Source of the DNA: Actinomycetota bacterium
GTDB taxonomy: Bacteria; Actinomycetota; Thermoleophilia; Miltoncostaeales; Miltoncostaeaceae
NCBI GenBank assembly: GCA_005800465.1
Contig: SYFI01000022.1
Location: 1 to 13,008 of the forward strand
Direction of reading: 5' to 3'
DNA length: 13,008 nt
Part shown: in pieces, positions 1-6,420 of the stretch
How positions within the stretch are numbered: the stretch's first letter is position 1
How the letters are laid out: each line of letters begins with the position of its first letter
Program-made: the position numbers and the translations under genes
The notes under the pieces: model-generated
Seen by the model: the letters and a program-made list of their open reading frames with translations, nothing else
What the model was told of the DNA's origin: nothing
The model's database searches: none

Positions 1-3
1 CCC

Positions 4-93
4 GGAGAGGTGTCCGAGCGGTCGAAGGAGCGCGCCAGGAAAGCGCGTAATCGGGTATTCCCCGGTTCGAGGGTTCAAATCCCTCTCTCTCCG
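4..93 (+). tRNA. tRNA-Ser(GGA) with atypical A33
   Basis: A complete class II tRNA can be folded. The acceptor stem is 4-10 with 86-92 (one G-U pair) and the discriminator is G93. The D stem is TCC/GGA. The anticodon stem is 31-35 with 43-47, a long variable arm follows, and the T arm is 69-73/81-85 with loop TTCAAAT. The anticodon loop 36-42 reads CAGGAAA, so positions 34-36 are GGA, serine. The long variable arm and G discriminator agree with tRNA-Ser. CCA is not encoded (GCT follows the stem). The odd point is A instead of the nearly universal U at tRNA position 33 (base 37). Confidence 0.93.
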
Positions 94-100
94 CTGATCC

Positions 101-137
101 CATCCGGAAGGGCCATCATCACTGGCCCCTCCGGATG
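101..137. terminator. Strong stem-loop between tRNA-Ser and the mscL 3' end
   Basis: Bases 101-114 and 124-137 form a 14-bp stem (CATCCGGAAGGGCC with GGCCCCTCCGGATG) with one mismatch and a 9-nt loop. It lies between a plus-strand tRNA and the end of a convergent minus-strand gene, so it could stop transcription from both sides. There is no clear T tract on either strand, so the role is inferred from position and stem strength. Confidence 0.65.
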
Positions 138-155
138 CAGGGTTGGTCGCCGGGC

Positions 156-578
156 TCAGCGGGTGGCGGGCGTGAGGTCCCCCGTGCAATGCGGGCAACG
201 GGTGGCCGCAATCGACAGGTCCTCGATGCAGTGGTCGCATGAGCGCTTCTCGGCCTTCTCACCCATCACGCGCACGATGACCTTCACCACGATGAAGAGC
301 ACGAGCGCGATGAGCACGAACGCGATGAGTGCGTTGATGAAGTTGCCGTACGTGAACACCGACCCATTGATGGTGAACGTGAGGTTGGAGAAGTCGGACT
401 GACCGAAGAAGGCCGCGATGAGCGGCGTGATGAACGAATCGACAAGTGACCTGATGAGCGCGGCACCTGCAGCGCCCAGCATGAATGCCACGGCAACCTT
501 GATGAGGCTGTCCGAAAACGCGAACGCCTTGAAATCGTCCCAGAACCGTGTCGTGCGGTTGGGTGTCCTCTCATCCAT
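156..578 (-). CDS. mscL: Large-conductance mechanosensitive channel MscL with C-terminal zinc-ribbon tail
   Basis: Forms the pentameric inner-membrane pore that opens on hypo-osmotic shock and releases small solutes. The 140-residue product has the MscL layout: an amphipathic N-terminus, a first membrane helix around residues 25-50 (Gly/Ala-rich pore lining, then SLVDSFITPLI), a periplasmic loop with FTINGSVFTYGNFINALIAF, and a second helix around 82-104. The tail carries C114, C117, C128 and C131 (CX2CX10CX2C), a small zinc-ribbon-like motif that I recall from actinobacterial MscL homologues and that E. coli MscL lacks. The ATG at 578 is preceded by GGAGG nine bases upstream. The reading frame continues upstream to 791, but that part is low-complexity and outside the family. 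The gene converges on tRNA-Ser across a hairpin. Confidence 0.95.
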   Translation of the reverse strand: MDERTPNRTTRFWDDFKAFAFSDSLIKVAVAFMLGAAGAALIRSLVDSFITPLIAAFFGQSDFSNLTFTINGSVFTYGNFINALIAFVLIALVLFIVVKVIVRVMGEKAEKRSCDHCIEDLSIAATRCPHCTGDLTPATR

Positions 579-702
579 GACCTGCGTCCTCCTCGTGGGA
601 GTTCGTTGTATGAGGGGGGCGGAATGGCGAGGAGGGTACAGGTCGCTAAGGTGCGATGAATCGCCGCGCCCAGGCCACAGGCTGCACGGGTGTGTGTGCG
701 GG

Positions 703-831
703 CTACCGGGAGGCGACGCCCTCGTGCAGCACGCGGCACCACGTCGTGACCGGGTCGTCCGGGTCGCACGCCACCAACTCGGTGTCCTCATTCACCCGCT
801 CCAGCATGCGCGCGACCCACCCGGCGACCAT
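703..831 (-). CDS. Possible 42-residue protein of unknown function
   Basis: Read from ATG 831 to TAG 703-705, the minus strand gives a 42-residue acidic peptide beginning MVAGWVARMLERV and ending TTWCRVLHEGVASR. Almost every codon ends in G or C, like the real genes here. Composition is ordinary for a soluble protein (DPDDPVTTW, amphipathic start) and there is no membrane segment. I do not recognise the family. No clear Shine-Dalgarno sequence precedes the ATG, and the start lies about 24 bases from the divergent tRNA-Val -10 box. It is the only plausible gene between mscL and tRNA-Val. It could be a chance open frame or the 3' remnant of a longer gene. Confidence 0.4.
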   Translation of the reverse strand: MVAGWVARMLERVNEDTELVACDPDDPVTTWCRVLHEGVASR

Positions 832-854
832 TCCGCATGGGGGGTTTCGGCTGG

Positions 855-860
855 TACCCT
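855..860 (+). promoter_or_regulatory. Putative -10 box of tRNA-Val
   Basis: TACCCT fits TANNNT and ends 10 bases before the mature 5' end at 871, which leaves a short 5' leader for RNase P to remove. No convincing -35 box is visible, so this is a weak call. Confidence 0.35.
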
Positions 861-870
861 GCCGGACTAC

Positions 871-942
871 GGGCAGTTAGCTCAGCGGGAGAGCGCCCGC
901 CTCACACGCGGGAGGTCACTGGTTCAATCCCAGTACTGCCCA
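871..942 (+). tRNA. tRNA-Val(CAC)
   Basis: Standard class I cloverleaf. The acceptor stem GGGCAGT (871-877) pairs with ACTGCCC (935-941) and the discriminator is A942. The anticodon stem CCCGC/GCGGG closes the loop CTCACAC, giving anticodon CAC (valine, GTG codons). The T loop is TTCAATC. CCA is not encoded. Unlike the tRNA-Ser in this window, U33 is present. Confidence 0.97.
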
Positions 943-950
943 CTTCGACT

Positions 951-978
951 GGCCGCCTTCGGGCGGCCTTCGTGGTTT
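951..978 (+). terminator. Intrinsic terminator after tRNA-Val
   Basis: GGCCGCC (951-957), loop TTCG, GGCGGCC (962-968) form a perfect 7-bp GC stem starting nine bases after the tRNA. A T-rich stretch (TTCGTGGTTT) follows, which suits a rho-independent terminator in a GC-rich genome. Confidence 0.75.
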
Positions 979-1064
979 GGGAGAGCGCACAGCAGCGCTC
1001 ACCGTGCCGGCCCAGGAACTGCGCAGCGCGGGACGGTGTCGATGTGGCTCGTCTAGTAATGCGG

Positions 1065-1089
1065 GCAGGTTGGAAATACCTCCACCTGC
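1065..1089. repeat. Short imperfect inverted repeat upstream of the S53 gene
   Basis: GCAGGT at 1065-1070 is mirrored by ACCTGC at 1084-1089, with further partial pairing inside. It ends 18 bases before the GTG start at 1108, so it could be an operator or a leader hairpin hindering initiation. It may also be coincidental. I see nothing else in the 979-1107 spacer apart from this element. Confidence 0.25.
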
Positions 1090-1107
1090 TCCCCTCGGGA
1101 CTCCCCA

Positions 1108-2935
1108 GTGAAGACACTCGCGATTGCTCTTGCCCTTGCGCTCTCCGCTCTGGCGGTGGCAGGAACCATGCCCGAGCAGCCCCTGCGGGTCGCGGTCGGC
1201 CTCGCCCGCGACACGGCGGGCCTCGAAGCATTCGCAAATGCAGTGTCAAACCCCGCAGGCCCGTCGTACGGGCGTTACGCATCTGTCGGGGCACTCGCGG
1301 CGCAGTTTGGTGCGACGCCGGCAACGGTACGTGCCGTTCGTTTGAGCTGCGCAGCATCGGAGTGGTCAATACCACGCTTGATGTGACACATGGATTTCTC
1401 ATTGCCACCATGACGCCCGATCAGGCCGACGCCTTCAAGCCGGGCAAAGGTATTCAGGACCCGGCACTTGTGACCGGTTTCACGATAGGTGCCCCGCAGT
1501 TGCAGCCCGTCGCCGTACGCGAGACCGGGGGCGTATTCGGGGGCATGACACCGGTATCCCCGGGCAGCGTGGTGTGGCCGTCGCGCACCGGCACGGCAGC
1601 CGGGTGCGCGGCCGGTACCTCCGTGCCAACGCCTGAGACCCCTGAGGACCGCGTGGCCTACCCCAACGCGCTCGCATTCACCCCGAATCAGTTCGGTTCG
1701 GCGTTCGGGTTCGCTCCCATGCGCCGCGCCGGCATCGGCGGCCAGGGGGTGCACATCGCACTGTTTGAGGCCGATGGCGGATACGTGCCCGGCGATATGA
1801 CCGCCTATGCCGAGTGCTTCGGCCTGCCTGCGCCAAATCTGCGGGCCGTGCCCGTGGGGCAGGCGACGCCGATTGACCCGGCATCCGGTGCCGCCACCAT
1901 CGAGACCACACTCGACATCCAGGCCGTCATGACGGCTGCTCCGCTGGCGCGGATCAGCGTGGTGGAGGGCACGGCCGCCGCGCCGTTCCCGGAGATCCTC
2001 TCGGCCGCGCTCGATGCGCGTCGGATGAAGGGCCTGCCCGATGTCATCTCCGTGAGCTACGGCATCTGCGAGTCACTGGAGCAGAGCGGCAGCATCGATC
2101 TCATCGCCGGACCCGCGGCGCGGCACCTCACCGACTGGGTGGCCGCAACTGCCGCGGGCGCCGGGGTGAGCATGGTGACGGCGACCGGCGACTCGGGTGC
2201 CGCCGGCTGTGCGCACCTGATGCCGATCATCCCGCAGGACGCCCCATTCACGCTGGCGGCGATGACCACGAACTGGGCGTCGTACCCGGCCACCTCGCCG
2301 TGGTTCACGGCAGTTGGAGGCATGGATATGATCCTCCCCAGGAGCAACGGCGTGCGGGGGGCAGCGTATGGAACGACGTTGCGCGTATCGGCCTGCCGGC
2401 GATCACGCCCAAGGTAATTGGCGGCACGCCCGTGTACGCGTTCGGGGCAGGCGGCGGGCGCGGGGGATCCAGCCTCGGGTACGGCCTCCCGACGTATCAG
2501 CGGCGCGCAGGCATCGTCTCCAACCGCAGGCTCGTGCCAGACGTGAGCATGTTTGCGGCCCGTGGCATCGCCGTGTACTGCTCCGCCATGGCGTCCCAGC
2601 CGGGGCTTGGATGCGGAACGGCTGCGGAGCGCTCCACACCCTGGGTATCTGTGGCAGGAACCAGCGTCGCCGCTCCACTCTTCGCCTCGGCCATCGCATT
2701 GGCAGACCAGGCCACTTCGAAGACCGGTCACGCCAACGTCGGTCTTGTTAATCCGCTGCTGTACGGCCGCGGCCGCGGGGCCATGGTGGACATCGCGAAT
2801 GGCAACAACGACCTGTTCGGCACCGGCCGCTGCTGCTATGCGGGGCCGGGCTACGATCAGGCGAGCGGGCTTGGGTGGACATATGTTCCCGCCTTCATCA
2901 AGGTGGCCCTGACCGGTCGCCTGCCCCGGGGCTAG
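1108..2935 (+). pseudogene. Secreted S53 (sedolisin/kumamolisin-like) serine-carboxyl peptidase, broken by two -1 frameshifts
   Basis: Three consecutive frames join into one S53 protease. From the GTG at 1108 comes a signal peptide (MKTLAIALALALSALAVAG) and the start of a pro-kumamolisin activation domain (LRVAVGLARD, SYGRYASVGALAAQFG). The prodomain resumes in a second frame at about 1341 and leads into the catalytic domain: ETTLD holds the Glu and Asp of the Ser-Glu-Asp triad, and TATGDSGAAGC holds the oxyanion Asp. At about 2356-2361 a third frame supplies SVWND, VAGTSVAAP with the catalytic Ser, and the C-terminal calcium site (DIANGNN, GPGYDQASGLG). All catalytic residues survive, but no single frame encodes the enzyme. 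A frame-2 caller would report 2300-2935 as a separate protein. Each break equals loss of one base, the second in a G6 run. S53 enzymes usually digest protein outside the cell at acid pH. The stop shares CTAG with recR. Confidence 0.9.
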
Positions 2936-3531
2936 ATCTCGCGGCGCCCCAGATAGGCGCGGCCGAGCGTGAGTTCGTCGGCGTGCTCCAGATCGGCACC
3001 CACCGGCAGACCCGAGGCCAGGCGGGTCACCTTCACGCGGTCGCGCACGCGGTCGGCCAGAAAGAGCGCCGTGGCCTCTCCGCTCATGGTGGGGTTGGTG
3101 GCGATCACCAGCTCGGTGACGCCATCACTTTCAATGCGCTGGTCGAGTTCGACGATGCGCAGATCCTCGGGATCCACTCCGTCGATGGGTGAGAGCGCCC
3201 CGCCCAGTACGTGGTACCGCCCACGGAACTCATGGGTGCATTCGATCGACATGATGGCCGAGGGCTCCTCCACCACGCAGATGACAGTGGGGTCGCGCTT
3301 GGTATCGGCGCACACCGGGCACAGATCGCCCTCGGCGAATGAGAAGCACTGGGTGCAGGGGGTGATGCGATCGACCACGGCAGCGATGGCATCGGCCAGC
3401 GCCTGCGGTCGCTCTGACGGCACCCTCAACATGTGAAAGGCCAGGCGCTGCGCGCTGCGGGGTCCGATGCCGGGCAGGCGGGCCAGCTCGGTGACCAGCG
3501 CGTCAACCGACGGTGTGAGGATGGACGCCAT
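2932..3531 (-). CDS. recR: Recombination mediator protein RecR
   Basis: RecR forms a DNA clamp that, with RecO and RecF, helps load RecA on gapped single-stranded DNA. The 199-residue product is of normal length and shows all domains in order: helix-hairpin-helix (LARLPGIGPRSAQRLAFHML, residues 17-36), a Cys4 zinc finger at C59, C62, C71 and C74, and a TOPRIM domain from about residue 82 (VICVVEEPSAIMSIE, then GGALSPIDGV) with the conserved C-terminal region GLPVGADLEHADELTLGRA. It is the last gene of the dnaX-ybaB-recR cluster, a very common bacterial order. Nineteen bases separate it from ybaB, with no clear Shine-Dalgarno before the ATG at 3531, so translation may depend on the upstream genes. 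Its stop overlaps that of the convergent S53 gene within the palindrome CTAG (2932-2935). Confidence 0.97.
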   Translation of the reverse strand: MASILTPSVDALVTELARLPGIGPRSAQRLAFHMLRVPSERPQALADAIAAVVDRITPCTQCFSFAEGDLCPVCADTKRDPTVICVVEEPSAIMSIECTHEFRGRYHVLGGALSPIDGVDPEDLRIVELDQRIESDGVTELVIATNPTMSGEATALFLADRVRDRVKVTRLASGLPVGADLEHADELTLGRAYLGRREI

Positions 3532-3549
3532 TCGGGAGGCTGGTGCGGC

Positions 3550-3870
3550 CTAGAAGCCCGGCAGCCCGAGGCCACTCAGGCCACCGGTGACGGCGCTCAT
3601 GCGCTGGTTCGCCAGCTCCTGCGCCGCCCGGAGTGCCTCGTTTACTGCAGCAACGACCACGTCCTGCAGCAGTTCCACGTCATCCGGGTCCACCGCAGCG
3701 GGGCTGATCTCCACGCTCACGAGTTCGAGCCCTCCGCTCACCGTGGCAGTCACCGCGCCGCCACCGGCCGATGCCGACACGGTCTCGGTGAGCAGTTCCT
3801 CCTGCACCCGGGCCATGTCGTCCTGCAGCTTCTGCATCTGCTTCATCATCTTCTGCTGATTCATCGCCAT
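3550..3870 (-). CDS. ybaB: YbaB/EbfC family nucleoid-associated protein
   Basis: Small dimeric DNA-binding protein of the YbaB/EbfC family, which coats or bridges DNA and is nearly always encoded between dnaX and recR. The 106-residue length is typical. The N-terminal helix is rich in Met, Gln and Lys (MNQQKMMKQMQKLQDDMARVQEEL, given here only as residues 3-26), followed by the conserved beta segment TVSGGLELVSVEISPAAVDP and a second helix (VVVAAVNEALRAAQELANQRM). The Gly-rich C-terminus (GGLSGLGLPGF) is normal for the family. The ATG at 3870 begins two bases after the dnaX stop, with AAGGA inside the end of dnaX as ribosome site. A second ATG at 3864 is an alternative start. Confidence 0.95.
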   Translation of the reverse strand: MAMNQQKMMKQMQKLQDDMARVQEELLTETVSASAGGGAVTATVSGGLELVSVEISPAAVDPDDVELLQDVVVAAVNEALRAAQELANQRMSAVTGGLSGLGLPGF

Positions 3871-3872
3871 GG

Positions 3873-5759
3873 CTATTCCTTTTTGGTGGTGTCGATCAAC
3901 TCTGCATCGAATGCCGCGCGGATCTCCTCGATGACGCGGGCGTGGTCAATCGGCTCCTCGCCCGGAGCGGGCACTGCATTCTCGGTGATGTCGGGCACGG
4001 GTGCATGCGCAGTGGAGAGCTCGACCACGCTCAGTGCCAGTGCCTCGCCGCAGAGGTCCTTGATGACCACCTCCACGCCCGCCCGCTCGTCGGGGCGCGA
4101 GAGCATGGCCACGGCCACGCCGCCGTTGACCCCCACGGTGATAATCCCGCCGGCCACGCGCTGTACCTCTGACCCCTGCAGGAAGGCGTGCAGGTGCGGG
4201 GAGTGCAGCTCGAGAATTCCCAGCACACGCGGCCATGCACGTCCGATGTGCTCCGCGTCTGGCAGCACCGGGTCAAGCGCGTGGGCAGGCTCGGGCTCGG
4301 CGACAGCCTCGAAAGCCGTTGGCGTCTCGTCGGCAACGGGTGGCTGATCAACCACCCCTTCGGGCGGTGGCGCATCTGACCCTCTGTCACCCGGCATGTC
4401 GTCGGGTGCATCGGGCACCGCATGCAGCGCGGATGTCGACGCCGGGGGCGCCGCGACGACCGGCACCGGTGGCTCGGCCGGCAGATCGGGTACTGCCACA
4501 GGTGCTGGGGGCGGTGGTGCCGGTGCGGCCGGTACTGGCACAGGCGTAGATGCGACGACGGGCGCTGGGGGGGCAACCGCAACGGGTGCCGGGGCCGGCC
4601 GCCCCCGCTCCAGTGCATCAACCCGACCGGCGACTCCCTCGATACCCGGATCGAGGAATGGGCGCGACAGCTTGGCAGCCACGAGTTCCAGCTGAATACG
4701 TGGATCGGCCTGCCCATGGCGGATGCGCACCTGGGCATCTGCCAGCAGGTCGATGGCGCGCACCACCTGCACCGGGCTCAACTGGTTGGCCTGGGCACGC
4801 AGGCGATCGAGCTCGTCGGGCGCCAGCGCCCACTCCTCGCGCACCTGCGCACCCTGCTGAAGCAGGCAGGCGTGGCGCAGGTGGGTCACAAGCCCGCGCA
4901 TCAGTTCCTCAGGGTCGGCCCCGCCATCGAGCGACGACTCCAGCAGGTCGAAGGCCCCTGCGGCATCGCCCTGTGCCATCAGGTCAATCAGGTCGAACAG
5001 GGTTTCGCGGCTCACCACGCCCAACAGGTCGAGCGCATCGGCGAGGTCCACCTTGCCGCCACCGAAGGTCGAGATCTGGTCGAGCAGCCCCAACGCATCG
5101 CGGTATGAGCCATCGGCGGCGCGCGCCACCAGGTCGAGCGCCTGAGGGGTGGTCTCGATGTTCTCGGTCTTCGCGACGCGCTCGAGCACGGTGAGCAGGT
5201 TTGCCACACCGGGCTTTCGCAGCGTGTAGGTCTGCAGCCGCGAGCGGATGGTGGGAAGCAGGTCCCATGGGTGGGTGGTGCACAGAATGACCACCAGCTG
5301 CGGTGGCGGCTCTTCGAGGGTCTTCAGCAGGGCGCTGGCTGCACCCTCCTGAATCTGGTGGGCCTCATCCATGATGGTGATGCGGTACCGCGACACCACA
5401 GGGGCGTAGCGCACGCTCTCCAGCCACCCGCGCATCTCATCGATGCGGCGGGCGCTCGATGCGGCGTCAACCTCCACCACGTCGAGCCAATCGTCATGCC
5501 CGATGCGACGGCATGAGTCGCACTCTCCGCACGGAGTGGCGGTGGGCGCGGTGAATGCCTGACAGTTGAGACACCGGGCAAGGATGCGCGCTGTGGTGGT
5601 CTTGCCGGTGCCACGCGGACCCGAGAACAGAAACCCATGCGCAATGGTGCCGCGCTCGAGCGCATTCGAAAGCGTGCGCGCGACATGCCCCTGGCCGACG
5701 AGATCTTCGAAGCGGCGGGGCCGGTAACGGTTGTAGAGGCTCTGTCCGGGGTCTGTCAC
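3873..5759 (-). CDS. dnaX: DNA polymerase III subunits gamma/tau (DnaX)
   Basis: ATPase of the clamp-loader complex that opens and loads the beta sliding clamp; tau also couples the polymerases. From the GTG at 5759 the product has 628 residues. It begins VTDPGQSLYNRYRPRRFEDL, the hallmark DnaX start. Walker A GPRGTGKTT is at residues 47-55, zinc-binding cysteines are at 63, 66, 77, 80 and 83, Walker B MDEAH is around 130-134, then LLKTLEEPP and the sensor-2 region GSYRDALGLLDQ. A Pro/Ala/Val-rich linker (about 390-500) leads to a tau-like C-terminal domain. The open frame continues to 5849, but that part lies in the SRP RNA, so GTG 5759 is preferred. No Shine-Dalgarno precedes it. I see no A-rich slippery site like the one that makes gamma in E. 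coli. Confidence 0.95.
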   Translation of the reverse strand: MTDPGQSLYNRYRPRRFEDLVGQGHVARTLSNALERGTIAHGFLFSGPRGTGKTTTARILARCLNCQAFTAPTATPCGECDSCRRIGHDDWLDVVEVDAASSARRIDEMRGWLESVRYAPVVSRYRITIMDEAHQIQEGAASALLKTLEEPPPQLVVILCTTHPWDLLPTIRSRLQTYTLRKPGVANLLTVLERVAKTENIETTPQALDLVARAADGSYRDALGLLDQISTFGGGKVDLADALDLLGVVSRETLFDLIDLMAQGDAAGAFDLLESSLDGGADPEELMRGLVTHLRHACLLQQGAQVREEWALAPDELDRLRAQANQLSPVQVVRAIDLLADAQVRIRHGQADPRIQLELVAAKLSRPFLDPGIEGVAGRVDALERGRPAPAPVAVAPPAPVVASTPVPVPAAPAPPPPAPVAVPDLPAEPPVPVVAAPPASTSALHAVPDAPDDMPGDRGSDAPPPEGVVDQPPVADETPTAFEAVAEPEPAHALDPVLPDAEHIGRAWPRVLGILELHSPHLHAFLQGSEVQRVAGGIITVGVNGGVAVAMLSRPDERAGVEVVIKDLCGEALALSVVELSTAHAPVPDITENAVPAPGEEPIDHARVIEEIRAAFDAELIDTTKKE

Positions 5760-5774
5760 GTGAGAGTTGGAAGT

Positions 5775-6048
5775 GTGACCGTGCACCCACCGTCGAATAC
5801 CTGCCGGGAAGTGGAACTCGGGGATATGACTCCGGCGAGGTGGCCCCACTGCGCGTGGGAGGGTCCGCTTAAGGCTGCTTCCTTCCGGACCTGACCTGAT
5901 TCACGGTCGCCCACCGAATGGGACCTCGCCTTCAATGCCACATCATCCGAGCCCATGCCTCCGAGTAGGACCCTCGGGCGGGAGTTCAGCCCCGCTGTAG
6001 CGGATTGCGGATACAGGGCACCGCTAGCTCCCCGCCTAGCACGGTCAC
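5775..6048 (-). ncRNA. ffs: Large bacterial signal recognition particle RNA with Alu domain
   Basis: RNA scaffold of the signal recognition particle, which with Ffh targets nascent membrane proteins. Read on the minus strand, the 5' end GTGACCGTGC (6048-6039) pairs with GCACGGTCAC at the 3' end (5784-5775), giving about 274 nt. Next to the 5' end is the Alu domain (CTAGGCGGGGAGCTAGCGGT, GCCCTGT, CCGCAATCCGCT), nearly identical to my memory of the B. subtilis scRNA. The Ffh-binding S domain is the invariant GGTCAGGTCCGGAAGGAAGC (about 5896-5877). GGCGAGG at 5930-5924 pairs with CCTCGCC at 5840-5834 inside the long helix. It is therefore the roughly 270-nt type, not the short 4.5S type of E. 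coli, Streptomyces or mycobacteria. The ends are set by pairing and may be off by a few bases. Confidence 0.95.
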
Positions 6049-6054
6049 GGGATG

Positions 6055-6060
6055 AGGATA
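6055..6060 (-). promoter_or_regulatory. -10 box of the SRP RNA gene
   Basis: On the minus strand TATCCT (6060-6055) is followed by exactly six bases and then G6048, the first base of the paired 5' end of the SRP RNA. This spacing matches a sigma-70-type -10 element. A good -35 box is not visible. Confidence 0.55.
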
Positions 6061-6093
6061 GGGGACGCGCGCTCATCGCGCTCGCCCGACGAG

Positions 6094-6411
6094 CTACTCG
6101 GCCTTGCCGCGAGCCGCCTTGCGCGCGGCCTTGGCAGCAGCCTTGTCGGCAACCTCGTCCATCGGGGCGATGCGGGGAGATATGCGCTCGCCCTTCTTGC
6201 GGGCATTCATCGCGCCAAAGATGGCAGCAATGCCGCCACCGATCATGGCCATGGTGAGTGCCAAGTACATCCACACCTTGGTATCGCCCTGCATCCCCGT
6301 GATGAGCCACATGAACGTGCCCCACACGAAGCCGATGACGAGGCCACCAGCCACCCATTTGAGGCGGTTGGAGTCCCCACCCTTTTCGCTGACGCGGCGG
6401 ATGATTCCCAT
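6094..6411 (-). CDS. Small membrane protein with two transmembrane helices, function unknown
   Basis: A 105-residue protein with a short basic N-terminus (MGIIRRVSEKGGDSNRLK), two hydrophobic helices (about 18-41, rich in Gly/Phe/Trp, and 46-69 with MYLALTMAMIGGGIAAIFGAM), and a charged cytoplasmic tail ending in an Ala/Lys-rich helix (DKAAAKAARKAARGKAE). By the positive-inside rule both ends lie in the cytoplasm. I do not recognise a named family. Codon use is like the neighbours. The start ATG (6411) lies nine bases after the end of the DUF4389-like gene, suggesting one transcript, and the SRP RNA promoter follows its stop. No Shine-Dalgarno is evident before the ATG. Confidence 0.8.
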   Translation of the reverse strand: MGIIRRVSEKGGDSNRLKWVAGGLVIGFVWGTFMWLITGMQGDTKVWMYLALTMAMIGGGIAAIFGAMNARKKGERISPRIAPMDEVADKAAAKAARKAARGKAE

Positions 6412-6420
6412 AGGAGGAGT

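Noticed and set aside
579..791. Extended mscL start or overlapping frames at 284-769 and 418-1056
   Set aside because: Extension is Arg/Pro/Ser-rich low-complexity typical of out-of-frame GC-rich DNA. The ATG at 578 has a proper ribosome site and the MscL start.
1336..2365. Programmed -1 frameshifting as the explanation for the whole S53 gene
   Set aside because: The G6 run could allow slippage, but the first site (CGTTTGAG) has no slippery heptamer, and two events in one protease would be unprecedented to my knowledge.
837..2417. A 526-codon plus-strand open frame read as one protein
   Set aside because: Its first part runs through tRNA-Val, the terminator and the signal-peptide region in another frame. 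Only the portion from about 1341 has S53 homology.
3433..4347. Long plus-strand open frames over recR, ybaB and dnaX (also 4422-5108 and 8594-9217 minus over asd)
   Set aside because: Shadows of well-supported genes on the other strand; composition biased and no motifs.
5760..5849. dnaX start at 5849 or 5786
   Set aside because: Both lie inside the SRP RNA. The DnaX hallmark SLYNRYRP follows closely after GTG 5759.
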